From positions 248,001 to 312,000 of the forward strand of contig NZ_JBBUTI010000007.1 of assembly GCF_038066635.1 (NCBI RefSeq): DNA of 64,000 nt, written 5' to 3'. Shown here piece by piece: positions 1 through 8,267 of the stretch (its first letter is position 1; every line of letters begins with the position of its first letter). This DNA is from Ideonella margarita. GTDB taxonomy: Bacteria; Pseudomonadota; Gammaproteobacteria; Burkholderiales; Burkholderiaceae_C. The translations under genes were made by a program, and so were the position numbers. The notes under the pieces were generated by a model. The model was not told where the DNA came from and searched no databases. It saw nothing but the letters and a program-made list of their open reading frames with translations.

Positions 1-1036
1 GATGCCGGGCCTGGAAGGGCGCCGCAAGATCCGCTACGGCCTGGGCGCCATCAAGGGCACGGGCCAGGGCGCGATCGAGGCCATGGTGGCCGCACGCACG
101 GCCGACGGCCCTTTCACCAGCCTGTTCAACTTCTGCAGCCGCATGGACAAGGGCAAGGTCAACAAGCGCGTGGTGGAGGCCCTGATCAAGGCCGGCGCGT
201 TTGATGAGCTGCACCCTGACCGCGCCGCCACGCTGGCCAGCGTGGGCCTGGCCTTCGACTGGGCCGAAACCCAGACCGCGAACGCCAACCAGGGCGGCCT
301 GTTTGACTTTGACGACGGCGACAGCCACGGCAGCCACACCACCGAGCCGCCGCTGGTGGTGGTGTCTGAAGGCTGGACCGTGCGCGAAAAGCTCAGCCTT
401 GAAAAGACGGCGCTGGGCTTCTACCTCTCGGGCCACCTTTTTGACCAGGACGAGGCCGAGGTGCGGCAGTTCTGCAAGCGCCGGGTGGCTGACCTGATTG
501 ATTCACGCGAGCCGCAATTGCTGGCCGGCATCGTCAGCGAGATGCGCGTCATCAACGGCCAGCGCGGCCGGGTGGGCATCTTCAAGGTTGATGACAACAG
601 CGAGCCGATCGAGGCCGTGGCCAACGAGGAACTGCTCGACGCCAACAAGGACACGCTGCGCGAGGATGAGCTCATCATCGTGCAGGGCAAGGTGCAGCCC
701 GACCGCTTCAGCGGCGGCCTGCGCCTGAACGTGACGCAGGTGTGGAGCCTGGCCGCAGCACGCGCGCGCTTTGGCCGCTACCTGGCGGTGGTGCCGCAGC
801 CGGGTGTGCCGCCCATCGCCGAGCTGGTTCAAACCCACCCGCCGCGCATTGAGGCCACCGAGCAGGGCGACCTGCCGCAAGGCCTGAGCGTGCGGCTGAA
901 GGTGCTGCGCCCAACCGCACAGGCTGAGCTGGACCTGGGCGAACGCGCCAAGTTCTGGCCCAGCGACGAGGCGCTGGCGCGCTGGAAGGCGCTGGCGCAA
1001 GACGGGCAGGCGCGCATCGTGTACGAAGCGGGTTGA
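1..1036 (+). CDS. dnaE: DNA polymerase III subunit alpha, C-terminal part
   Basis: Catalytic subunit of the replicative polymerase; only the last 345 codons lie here, the rest is before base 1. The visible part starts in the helix-hairpin-helix region typical of DnaE (RKIRYGLGAIKGTG), continues through a linker ending in a LFDFDD stretch, and then an OB-fold-like segment around residues 170-250 (LLAGIVSEMRVINGQRGRVG). Full-length family members are about 1150-1180 residues, so the size of the tail fits. The ATG near base 3 is internal, not a start. It is followed 94 bp later by a patatin gene on the same strand. Confidence 0.95.
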   Translation, partial: MPGLEGRRKIRYGLGAIKGTGQGAIEAMVAARTADGPFTSLFNFCSRMDKGKVNKRVVEALIKAGAFDELHPDRAATLASVGLAFDWAETQTANANQGGLFDFDDGDSHGSHTTEPPLVVVSEGWTVREKLSLEKTALGFYLSGHLFDQDEAEVRQFCKRRVADLIDSREPQLLAGIVSEMRVINGQRGRVGIFKVDDNSEPIEAVANEELLDANKDTLREDELIIVQGKVQPDRFSGGLRLNVTQVWSLAAARARFGRYLAVVPQPGVPPIAELVQTHPPRIEATEQGDLPQGLSVRLKVLRPTAQAELDLGERAKFWPSDEALARWKALAQDGQARIVYEAG

Positions 1037-1130
1037 GCCAAGCGCTGCTCGCAGCGCGGCGAACTGTGCGACAAAAGGCGCGCATTTGCCCACCATGCGC
1101 CGCGCGGTGCAGGCCTAGACTGGCAGCGCC

Positions 1131-2549
1131 ATGTCCGCCGACAAGTTTGCCGCCAGCTCGGCCTCGCCCACTTCGCCGCTGCCTCATCAGGCCGCTGCGG
1201 ATAGCCCCGTCACCGGTTTGATCCTGACGGGCGGTGGTGCGCGGGCGGCCTACCAGGTGGGCGTGCTGCGGGCCATTGGCCGCATCCGCGCCGAGCATGA
1301 ACACGGCCGCGGCAACCCGTTTCAGGTGATCGCCGGCACATCAGCCGGCGCGCTCAATGCATCCGCGCTGGCTGCGGGCGCTGACGACTTTGATCTGGCG
1401 CTGGCCCGGCTGGCGGCGGTGTGGCGCGGCTTTCATGCCGACCAGGTTTACCGCACCGATTCGATTGGCGTGATTCGCACCGGCGCGCGCTGGCTGACGA
1501 TGATGTCGATTGGCTGGGTGATTGCGCGCTGGCGCCGTCAAAAGCCGCGCTCGTTGCTCGACAACACGCCGCTCGAAGGCCTGCTGGAACAGATGATTCC
1601 GCTCGACCGCATCCCGGCGATGCTGGAGGGCGGGCACCTGAAGGCGCTGGCCATCAGCGCATCGAGCTACAGCTCGGGCGAGCACGTCACGTTCTATCAA
1701 TCTGCCCAAGAGGTGGAGCCGTGGGTGCGCTCGCAGCGGCGCGCCGTGCCTGCGCCGATCACGATGCCGCACCTGCTGGCGTCGTCGGCCATTCCATTCG
1801 TGTTTTCGGCCCAGCCGCTGCTGCTTGATCAGGAGTTGCAGTGGTTCGGTGACGGCTCGATGCGCCAGGTGGCGCCCATCTCGCCGGCCGTTCACCTCGG
1901 CGCGCAACGTGTGCTGGTGATCGGCGCCGGGCGGCTGCAGGAGCCGGGCGGTGGCCGCGTGATCGTCGACCAAGACTATCCGACCATGGCCCAGATTGCG
2001 GGCCATGCCATGTCGAGCATCTTCCTCGACGCACTGGCCGTGGACATCGAACGCCTGCAGCGGGTGAACCGCACGCTGGGCCTGCTGACCGACGAGGCGC
2101 GGGCACAGTCGCAACTGCGCCCGATTGATGTGCTGGTGATTGCGCCGTCACAGCGGCTGGACGACATTGCCGCCCGCCATCTTGAGGCCCTGCCGCTGCC
2201 GGTGCGCGCGCTGCTGCGCGGCGTGGGGGTGTCAGGCGCTGATGCGGCCACGGGTGCGCGTGGCTCGGCGCTGGCCAGCTATCTGCTGTTTGAAGCCGAT
2301 TTCACGCGTGAGCTGATGGCCTTGGGTGAGGCCGATGCCATGGCCCGCAAGGCCGAGGTCTGCCGCTTCTTCGGCTGGCCCGAACCGGTGGTGTGGCCGC
2401 AGCCGGGCCAGGGCTTGCCGCCGCGGGCCGCTCAACGCCGGGCGGCTTCGGCGGGTGATGGTGCAGCTGGTGCGGCAGGTGCTGCGGCGTTGGCCGAGGT
2501 AGCGCCTGAATTGGCGACTGAGGTTGACGTCGCCGGCGTGGCCGAATAA
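1131..2549 (+). CDS. Patatin-like phospholipase family protein
   Basis: Predicted acyl hydrolase of the patatin family (Ser-Asp dyad), probably acting on phospholipids or acylglycerols. The 472-residue product shows the oxyanion motif GGGARAAYQ at about residues 34-42, the nucleophile elbow GTSAG at 69-73 (Ser71) and the DG motif (Asp241 in FGDGSM). There is no obvious signal peptide; the N-terminal 25 residues are Ser/Ala/Pro rich. The Ala-rich C-terminal 60 residues are coded by DNA that also codes, on the other strand, for the 3' end of the helix-hairpin-helix gene (2432-2549). The specific substrate cannot be told from sequence. Confidence 0.88.
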   Translation: MSADKFAASSASPTSPLPHQAAADSPVTGLILTGGGARAAYQVGVLRAIGRIRAEHEHGRGNPFQVIAGTSAGALNASALAAGADDFDLALARLAAVWRGFHADQVYRTDSIGVIRTGARWLTMMSIGWVIARWRRQKPRSLLDNTPLEGLLEQMIPLDRIPAMLEGGHLKALAISASSYSSGEHVTFYQSAQEVEPWVRSQRRAVPAPITMPHLLASSAIPFVFSAQPLLLDQELQWFGDGSMRQVAPISPAVHLGAQRVLVIGAGRLQEPGGGRVIVDQDYPTMAQIAGHAMSSIFLDALAVDIERLQRVNRTLGLLTDEARAQSQLRPIDVLVIAPSQRLDDIAARHLEALPLPVRALLRGVGVSGADAATGARGSALASYLLFEADFTRELMALGEADAMARKAEVCRFFGWPEPVVWPQPGQGLPPRAAQRRAASAGDGAAGAAGAAALAEVAPELATEVDVAGVAE

Positions 2550-2812
2550 GCCAAGCCATTCACGCGCAAGCCGGCGTCTGAAAGGCGCTTGGCCCGCGCC
2601 GGGCCCACACCGGGCGTTCGTTCGATGAACTGTGCCCAGCTGGCAAACGGCCGCTGTTGCCGCGCCGCCAGCCATTGCTCAGACAACTGCGGGCCGACGC
2701 CCTTGATCATCTCCAGCTCGGCCTGGTTGGCGGTGTTCAGCTCGGTGGCTGCGGCAACGCCCGGCAGGCTCAATGCACACATGAGTACGACTGCCAGCGT
2801 CAAGCAGCGCAT
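2432..2812 (-). CDS. Small exported ComEA-like helix-hairpin-helix protein
   Basis: 126 residues from an ATG at 2812; an in-frame TTG six bases upstream is less likely. An N-terminal signal peptide (hydrophobic residues about 5-20, cleavage near AAA-TEL) is followed by a ComEA/PsiF-type pair of helix-hairpin-helix motifs (LNTANQAELEMIKGVGP and the later TPGVGPARAKRL). Such proteins bind DNA non-specifically in the periplasm; a role in DNA uptake is plausible but no other competence gene is present. The Ala/Pro-rich tail overlaps the patatin gene on the opposite strand by 118 bp. It ends the minus-strand series. Confidence 0.8.
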   Translation of the reverse strand: MRCLTLAVVLMCALSLPGVAAATELNTANQAELEMIKGVGPQLSEQWLAARQQRPFASWAQFIERTPGVGPARAKRLSDAGLRVNGLAYSATPATSTSVANSGATSANAAAPAAPAAPSPAEAARR

Positions 2813-2823
2813 CGTCAATTCGC

Positions 2824-3654
2824 TCAGGTGCTTTGATCAAGCCAGCGGCGAATTGGCCGGCCCAGGCCGTAGGCCAGTTGCTGCCAACGCGTGCGCACAT
2901 GGCGCTGCTGGAAGATGCGGCGGAACCAGTCGGTCAGCCGCAGCTCAGGCTTGTGCTGGTCGATCAGGCCCAGGCACAGCTGCCTCATCTTGTCGCGCTC
3001 CTGGCCGGCAGTCAGGCCGTTGCGGTACACCGTGTCACCGCTGGTGATGGGGCGCACATGGCTGGCCATCACGGCGTCGACGATGGCCGTGTGCGTCAGG
3101 CCGGTCAGCTGCTGCATCGTGGGCACCAGGTACTTGTCGATGCCCCACGACGACACGTTGCCTTCGAAGTGCGGCGCGCAGGCGGCGAACAGCTCGCCGC
3201 TGTAGACCGGCATCATCACCTCGACCCAGTCCACTTCGCGCAGCACGCGGTTGGGCTGCCGCAGCGACCAGCGGTGGGTGTAGTGGCTGTCATGGCTGAG
3301 CGCGGCCGAGCTGACATGCAGCCCGTGGTAGCTGGCCAGGTGCAGCAGGCGGTTGATGTCGCTGACGCTGATCAGCACATCGTCGTCAATCAGGCTGATG
3401 AAGCTCGGCTGCAGGCCGGTGGCTTGCAGGTGCCGGGCGAGGGCCTGGTAGATGTCGCCCTTGCACTGCGTGCGCTCGCTCAGCAGGGTGTTGGGCAGGG
3501 CGTGTGGCGCGTTGTGCGTGCCCACCCAGCGGGCGGTGTAGTCGAACACCACGATGTCGAATTGCGGTGTGGTGTCAGCCAGCAGGCAGCGCAGCGGGGC
3601 TTCGCTGCCGTTCCAGGAAATGAGAACCAGCGGTCGGTGGGGCGTCAGTGACAT
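2824..3654 (-). CDS. DUF707-family putative glycosyltransferase-like protein
   Basis: 276 residues. The core matches the DUF707 pattern as I know it: an acidic DDD triplet in SLIDDDVLIS (about residues 88-97), then NRLLHLASYHGLHVSSAALSH, an RQPN block, the V-EVM-P-[VF]-S stretch (WVEVMMPVYSGELF) and SWGID near residue 170. DUF707 is thought to have a nucleotide-diphospho-sugar transferase fold; the DDD could bind metal, but no reaction is established. It lies 9 bp downstream of a GT25 gene in the same direction and belongs to the four-gene glycan set behind lapB. Confidence 0.72.
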   Translation of the reverse strand: MSLTPHRPLVLISWNGSEAPLRCLLADTTPQFDIVVFDYTARWVGTHNAPHALPNTLLSERTQCKGDIYQALARHLQATGLQPSFISLIDDDVLISVSDINRLLHLASYHGLHVSSAALSHDSHYTHRWSLRQPNRVLREVDWVEVMMPVYSGELFAACAPHFEGNVSSWGIDKYLVPTMQQLTGLTHTAIVDAVMASHVRPITSGDTVYRNGLTAGQERDKMRQLCLGLIDQHKPELRLTDWFRRIFQQRHVRTRWQQLAYGLGRPIRRWLDQST

Positions 3655-3663
3655 GGTGTGCGG

Positions 3664-4422
3664 TCAGTGGCCCGTGGGCGTGTCGTGGCGGGTGCGGAAG
3701 TTCGAGGTCAGCGAGCCCCAGGAATACATCACCTGGCTGCGGAACTTGCGCCACCGGTACATGAAGCCGCCGACCTGTTCGCGCTGGCCGATGCTGGACA
3801 CGAACGAGGCTTCGGCCAGCTGGATGGGGTAGGGCAGCATGCCGTACAGGCGCAGGTCGGTTTCCCACCAGAAGCGCAGGTCCACATCCACCGGGCGGTA
3901 GAAGGGCTTGCGGGCGGCAGCGAGCTTGGCAGCACCTTCGCGGCTGAGCAGGTAGGCGCCGGTGAGGCTGGGGGCGCGGCGGTAGCGCACCACGCGCCAG
4001 CGCTCCAGCAGGGGCCAGCTGCGCCACACGCGTTCACGGTCGCGGCCCACCAGCTTGATCATGTCCCACTGCGGCGGCAGCTGGGCCACGGCGGCCAGCA
4101 GGGCGGGCAATTCAGGGCCAAGCGCCACGTCGTCTTCCAGCACCAGGGCCATGGGCGCGGCGTCGTCGCGCATGGTTTCCCACACACGCAGGTGGCTGGC
4201 GTAACAGCCGATCTCGCCCGGGCTCATCGGCTTGTGGAAGCGGGCCAAGTTCAGCGCGGGGCTGTAGAGCGCATCACGTTCATGCGGCTGCAGGTCTTTG
4301 CCGTACACGGCGTCGACGCGGCGGGTTTCCAGGCCCAGCGCGCTGATCTGCTGGCGCATCTGCTCGCCGCGTTCATGGTCACGCGGCAGGTTGATCAGGT
4401 AGACCGGGCAGGGGTGGCTCAT
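3664..4422 (-). CDS. Glycosyltransferase family 25 (LPS biosynthesis type)
   Basis: 252 residues with the GT25 layout: the N-terminal YLINLPRDHERGEQM, the GEIGCYASHLRVWE block near residue 70 and the acidic LVLEDDV motif near residue 96, ending in a TGAYLLSREGAAKL segment. GT25 enzymes transfer galactose or glucose to LOS/LPS. It starts 11 bp after the stop of the upstream GT4 gene, so the genes are probably cotranscribed. Cytoplasmic, no membrane helix seen. The acceptor sugar is unknown. Confidence 0.87.
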   Translation of the reverse strand: MSHPCPVYLINLPRDHERGEQMRQQISALGLETRRVDAVYGKDLQPHERDALYSPALNLARFHKPMSPGEIGCYASHLRVWETMRDDAAPMALVLEDDVALGPELPALLAAVAQLPPQWDMIKLVGRDRERVWRSWPLLERWRVVRYRRAPSLTGAYLLSREGAAKLAAARKPFYRPVDVDLRFWWETDLRLYGMLPYPIQLAEASFVSSIGQREQVGGFMYRWRKFRSQVMYSWGSLTSNFRTRHDTPTGH

Positions 4423-4433
4423 GGGTTGCAGCT

Positions 4434-5540
4434 TCAGGCCAGTGCCGGGTCAACCAGCACGTCAAACAGTTCGTCGTAGCGGGCCGTCATCAACCCCAGT
4501 GAGTGGTGCTGCAAGGCGGCAGCGCGGCCGGCTGCGGCCATGCGGGCCGAGGCCTCGGGTTGCTGCAGCACGTCGGCCAGGGTGCGGGCCAGCGCAGCGG
4601 CGTCAGCGTGCGGCACGAGCCGGCCAGTCACGCCGTCATTCAACAGCTCTTCAATGCCGGGCACACTCGAGCCAACCGCCACGCAACCGGCGGCCATGCC
4701 TTCCACCAGCGACAGTGGCATGCCTTCGTAATGGCTGCTCAGCACGGCCACCTGGTGACGCATCAGCAGGCCCGGAATGTCTTTCTGGAAGCCGAGGAAC
4801 TGCACCTGATCGTTCAGGCCCAGCGCAGCGCACAGGTCCACCACCTTCCGGCGGTGGCGCGCACTGCCGCTGCCAGCCAGCAGCAGCGGCGGGCGCAGGC
4901 CTTGCTGGCGCAGCAGGGCCAGGGCCTGCAGCAGCGTGGCGTGGTCTTTCTGGCTGGCGAAGCGGGCGCACATCACCAGGCCGGGCACGCGCGCAGCCCA
5001 GGGGTGGGCATCGGCCTGGGCGAAGGGCTCCAGGCGGATGCCGTTCGGGATGGCCATCACCCGATCTTCGGGCAGGCCCTGGGCCAGCAGCGCGCCTTTG
5101 ACGCCCTCCGAGCAGCCGACGATGCGGTCGGTGTGCGGCGCCAGCCAACGGGTTTGCGCCAGCCGCCAGGCGCTGTAACGCTCGCGGGAGTTGTGTTCCA
5201 CCTGCACCAGGTGCGGCACGTCAGCCCAGCGACCGGCATGGCGGCCCAGCAGGTGTTCAGGGAAGCCGTGTGCCACCAGCACGTCGGGCTTGATGCGCTG
5301 GCAAAGGCGGCGCAGCGCCACGATGGTGGCGAGGTGCGACCAGCCTGGCAGCACCGTCACGTCCATGCCTTCGTCGCGCAGCGCCTCCACCCGTTCCGGG
5401 CTGGTGGTTGACTTGCGGCGCAGGGCCAGGAAGGGCTGGTTGCGGCCGCTGGCGCGCGCACCGCGCACCAGGTCGATGGCCACCTGGGTGGCGCCGGAAA
5501 ACCCGCCCGTCACCACATGCAGAACGCGGGGCATGCTCAT
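4434..5540 (-). CDS. Glycosyltransferase family 4
   Basis: 368-residue GT-B type retaining glycosyltransferase. N-terminal nucleotide-fold start (VLHVVTGGFSGATQVAIDLVRGAR); the C-terminal donor-binding half has the EX7E motif (EGMPLSLVE) followed by GCVAVGSSVPGIEELL, as in GT4 enzymes. The ATG at 5540 (MSMPRVLH) is 13 bp downstream of the stop of the preceding glycosyltransferase-like gene. Probably builds an LPS or surface glycan; donor and acceptor cannot be predicted. Confidence 0.88.
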   Translation of the reverse strand: MSMPRVLHVVTGGFSGATQVAIDLVRGARASGRNQPFLALRRKSTTSPERVEALRDEGMDVTVLPGWSHLATIVALRRLCQRIKPDVLVAHGFPEHLLGRHAGRWADVPHLVQVEHNSRERYSAWRLAQTRWLAPHTDRIVGCSEGVKGALLAQGLPEDRVMAIPNGIRLEPFAQADAHPWAARVPGLVMCARFASQKDHATLLQALALLRQQGLRPPLLLAGSGSARHRRKVVDLCAALGLNDQVQFLGFQKDIPGLLMRHQVAVLSSHYEGMPLSLVEGMAAGCVAVGSSVPGIEELLNDGVTGRLVPHADAAALARTLADVLQQPEASARMAAAGRAAALQHHSLGLMTARYDELFDVLVDPALA

Positions 5541-5553
5541 GGGGTGCCTCGGG

Positions 5554-6354
5554 TCACTCGTGCCAGTGGTCGGCGATCCACGGCGCCGGCCGGGCCTTGC
5601 GCCAGTTGCCGTTGCTGCGGCCCGCCAGCGCGTCAGGTGGGTTGACCACGCCGTGGAAGATCAGGATGCGGGCACCCTTCGGAATGTGCGGCGGCTGCAC
5701 GAAGTTCAGCGGGAAGCGCGGAATGCAGTGGTACTTCCAGCTGGCGCACCAGTCGGCCGGCCAGTAGCTGAGCTTGCCCTGGCGGTGCAGCACTTCGGAC
5801 AGGAAGGCCTGCTCGTTGCGCAGGCGCTGGCGCACATCTTCCTGGGTGGCCAGGAATTCGCTGAGCACGTCGTCGTGGGCGCCGATGCGCCAGCGGTAGA
5901 CCGACGAGTTGCCGGTGATGCGCCACGGCCGTTTCCAGTCGTGGATGATGAGGAATTCGCCGGGCACTTCGAAGAACGGCGTGATGTCGTCGACGATCAC
6001 CACGTCCAGATCGAGGAACAGGGCGGTGCCCTGCAGGCCGTGCAAGTCAGGGCTGAAGGTGGTCAGCTTGGTCCAGCCGCGCTCGGGGATGCCCGGCGGC
6101 AAGGCCAGCGGCGGAATCGGCAGGCACTGCACCTCGGCCCGGATGCCTTCGCTGCGGTCGGTCAGGCAGACGAAGCGGAACTCGCCGCGCAGGTGACGGC
6201 GCACCATGGCGTAGAGGCGGTTGACGTACTCGGGGCCGTACTTGGTGCCCCACTTCATGCAGATGATGACCCGGTCGTCCGGGTGGCTGGGCGGGAACGG
6301 GCTGGCAGCGCTGTTGGCCGATGCCGGGATGGAAGTGGTCGCCGTCGAGGTCAT
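5554..6354 (-). CDS. Putative glycosyltransferase (nucleotide-sugar transferase fold)
   Basis: 266 residues from the ATG at 6354 (MTSTATTSIP). The open frame runs far upstream, through lapB in another frame, but homology-like sequence only begins at residue 27 (DRVIICMKWGTKYGPEYVN), so the longer ORF is spurious. An acidic DLD motif (LFLDLDVVIVDDITPFF) resembles the metal-binding DxD of GT-A transferases; later come conserved-looking aromatic stretches (YWPADWCASWKYHC, ILIFHGVVNP). The start is 16 bp after the lapB stop, so it is likely cotranscribed with lapAB. Confidence 0.75.
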   Translation of the reverse strand: MTSTATTSIPASANSAASPFPPSHPDDRVIICMKWGTKYGPEYVNRLYAMVRRHLRGEFRFVCLTDRSEGIRAEVQCLPIPPLALPPGIPERGWTKLTTFSPDLHGLQGTALFLDLDVVIVDDITPFFEVPGEFLIIHDWKRPWRITGNSSVYRWRIGAHDDVLSEFLATQEDVRQRLRNEQAFLSEVLHRQGKLSYWPADWCASWKYHCIPRFPLNFVQPPHIPKGARILIFHGVVNPPDALAGRSNGNWRKARPAPWIADHWHE

Positions 6355-6370
6355 GCGGGCCTTGTTGTTC

Positions 6371-7519
6371 TCAGAGTTCTTCCAGATGGCGCGGCGGGAA
6401 GCTGTCCCAGCCGAGGCAGCCCGGGCATTGCCAGAAATAGCGCTGCGCTTCGAAGCCGCAGGCGGCGCAGCGGTAGCGCTGCATCGGCCGTGCGGCCTTG
6501 GCCACGGCGGTGCGCACGGCGGCGGCGTCGGTTTCGGTCCAGTCGCTGGCAGGGCGCTCCAGCAGCGCCTGTGCGCCCGACAGCGTCGGGTGGGCCTGCA
6601 GGTGCGGCAGCAGCCCGGCCGAGCTGCCCAGCGGTTGCTGCGCCAGCTGAGCCAGCGCGCGCAGCAAGTCGAGCCCCGGCGTTTGCGCGTAGGCCTTGTC
6701 GAGCGCGGCACGAGCAGCTTCGACCTGGTCGGCGGCGATGGCGGCGCTGGCGTAATCAGCGGCCACCAGATGGAAGCTGGCTGGATCACGCAGGCGAAGT
6801 TCGTTCCAGTGCTGCAGGGCGGCGGTGGCGCTACCTGCGCGCCAGGCCTGCTGGCCGGCCAGCAGCAAGGGGCGCGGGGCCTGCGGGGCGGCTTCACGGG
6901 CCTTGGCCAGGGCGCTGGCGGCGCCGGCTGCATCACCGCGACCATCGGCTTCCATGGCCAGCTCGCACCAGTGGTGGGCGATGCGGGTGCCGAAGGCGCC
7001 GGTGCCGGTTTTTTCCAGTGCGGCGGCGGTGTCGGCGGCGGCGCGCCAGTCGCGGCTGCGCTCATAGAGGTTGAGCAGGGCGAGGCGCGATTCGGTGTCG
7101 AACGGCGTGCCGGCCAGCGCCTTGTAGGCCTGCTCGGCGCGGTCGAACAGACCGGCCTTCATGAAGTCTTGCGCCAGGGCGTGCTGGGCGCGGTCACGCT
7201 CGGTGGCGCCAAGGTCAGCCCGGCCCAGCAGGTGCTGGTGCACGCGCACGGCGCGCTCGAACTCACCGCGCCGGCGGAACAGGTTGCCGAGCGCGAAGTG
7301 CAGCTCGGTGGTGTCGGGGTCGTGCTGGACGGCTTCGATGAAGGCGTCGATGGCCTTGTCCTGCTGTTCGTTCAGCAGGAGGTTCAGGCCCTTGTAGTAG
7401 GCCTTGGGCGAGTTGCTGCTTTCGCGGCGCACCTGGCGCAAGTCAAGCCGCGAGGCCAGCCAACCCACGCCGAACGCGAGCGGCAGGGCGATCAACACCC
7501 ACTGGAAATCAAAGTCCAT
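6371..7519 (-). CDS. lapB: LPS assembly protein LapB (YciM)
   Basis: 382-residue inner-membrane-anchored protein. LapB couples LPS assembly to FtsH-mediated turnover of LpxC. It has an N-terminal membrane helix (residues about 4-20, then LASRLDLRQVRRESS), TPR-type helical repeats through the middle (YYKGLNLLLNEQQDKAIDAF, LHFALGNLFRRRGEFERA), and a C-terminal rubredoxin-like metal knuckle with Cys351, Cys354, Cys365 and Cys368. It overlaps the end of lapA by 11 bp, indicating translational coupling. The downstream genes are glycosyltransferases, consistent with an LPS theme. Confidence 0.93.
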   Translation of the reverse strand: MDFDFQWVLIALPLAFGVGWLASRLDLRQVRRESSNSPKAYYKGLNLLLNEQQDKAIDAFIEAVQHDPDTTELHFALGNLFRRRGEFERAVRVHQHLLGRADLGATERDRAQHALAQDFMKAGLFDRAEQAYKALAGTPFDTESRLALLNLYERSRDWRAAADTAAALEKTGTGAFGTRIAHHWCELAMEADGRGDAAGAASALAKAREAAPQAPRPLLLAGQQAWRAGSATAALQHWNELRLRDPASFHLVAADYASAAIAADQVEAARAALDKAYAQTPGLDLLRALAQLAQQPLGSSAGLLPHLQAHPTLSGAQALLERPASDWTETDAAAVRTAVAKAARPMQRYRCAACGFEAQRYFWQCPGCLGWDSFPPRHLEEL

Positions 7520-7805
7520 CAGGAATCACCGGAGTCTGGTCGGGGTTGGCAGCCGGGCCGGCAGCCGGCGTGGCTGCGGCGATCTGGCGCTTCGCCACGC
7601 GGCGGTGGTGCCACCAGGCGGGCGTCATGGCCAGTACGCCAAACACGGTGCCAGCCACGAAGGTGACGAGCACGATGATGACCAGCGGGGCCTGCCAGGT
7701 CAGGCCGAAGAACCAGTTGACCGTGGCGGCCTGCTGGTTGTTCAGCGCAAAGGCGAACAGGCAGAAGAAGAGGAAGGCCCAAAAGAGCCGGATCAGGAAT
7801 CGCAT
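7509..7805 (-). CDS. lapA: LapA-domain membrane protein (YciS)
   Basis: 98 residues with two predicted membrane helices (residues about 4-20 and 40-62, VIIVLVTFVAGTVFGVLAM) and a basic stretch after the second (HHRRVAKRQ), matching LipopolysaccharideA assembly protein LapA. The Pro/Ala-rich tail overlaps the lapB start by 11 bp. It sits after the ihfB terminator, so lapAB probably has a promoter in the 117-bp gap, which I cannot define. Confidence 0.88.
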   Translation of the reverse strand: MRFLIRLFWAFLFFCLFAFALNNQQAATVNWFFGLTWQAPLVIIVLVTFVAGTVFGVLAMTPAWWHHRRVAKRQIAAATPAAGPAANPDQTPVIPDGL

Positions 7806-7867
7806 CGGAACTCCAGTGGTGGGCCGATTTTACGGAAGCCTGCGAGCCCGCCCGGGTGCGCGGCGCC

Positions 7868-7899
7868 AAAAAAGAAACAGGGCCCTGAAAAGGGCCCTG
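7868..7899 (-). terminator. Rho-independent terminator of ihfB
   Basis: A perfect 9-bp inverted repeat (CAGGGCCCT, loop GAAA, AGGGCCCTG on the plus strand) lies 24 bp after the ihfB stop. On the minus strand it is followed by a run of T with one C (7868-7877). It separates the rpsA-ihfB transcript from lapAB. Confidence 0.85.
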
Positions 7900-7922
7900 T
7901 CGGTGTACTTGCTGGCAGAACG

Positions 7923-8240
7923 TCAGACCTTGGGGGTCTGGCCGACCTCATCGGTCGGCAGGCTGGCATCCACGCCTTCGCGCAGTGCCTTGCCCGGCTT
8001 GAAATGCGGCACCAGCTTCTCGGGGATCGTGACCTGCTCGCCGCTGCGGGGATTGCGCCCCACGCGCGGCGGCCGGCGGTTGATCGAGAAGCTGCCGAAA
8101 CCCCGAATCTCGATGCGGTGCCCGCGCCCGAGGGCATCAGACATCGCATCAAGCATGGTCTTGACCGCGAACTCGGTGTCGCGTTGCGTCAGCTGGGCGA
8201 AACGCTCAGCCAGTCGTGCCACGAGATCGGAACGGGTCAT
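7923..8240 (-). CDS. ihfB: Integration host factor subunit beta
   Basis: 105-residue DNA-bending HU/IHF-family protein. It starts MTRSDLVARLAERF and carries the signature RIEIRGFGSFSINRRPPRVGRNPRSGE (residues about 42-68) with the beta-arm residues that insert into the minor groove. Position directly after rpsA is conserved across proteobacteria, supporting IhfB rather than HU. The C-terminal tail is about ten residues longer than in E. coli. A strong terminator follows. Confidence 0.95.
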   Translation of the reverse strand: MTRSDLVARLAERFAQLTQRDTEFAVKTMLDAMSDALGRGHRIEIRGFGSFSINRRPPRVGRNPRSGEQVTIPEKLVPHFKPGKALREGVDASLPTDEVGQTPKV

Positions 8241-8267
8241 GGGGTGTCAGCGCGGTGCGTTCGCAGA

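Noticed and set aside
6355..7065. N-terminal extension of the glycosyltransferase at 5554-6354 back through lapB
   Set aside because: The extra 237 codons are Pro/Ala/Arg-rich frame-shadow of lapB; homology-like sequence begins after the ATG at 6354.
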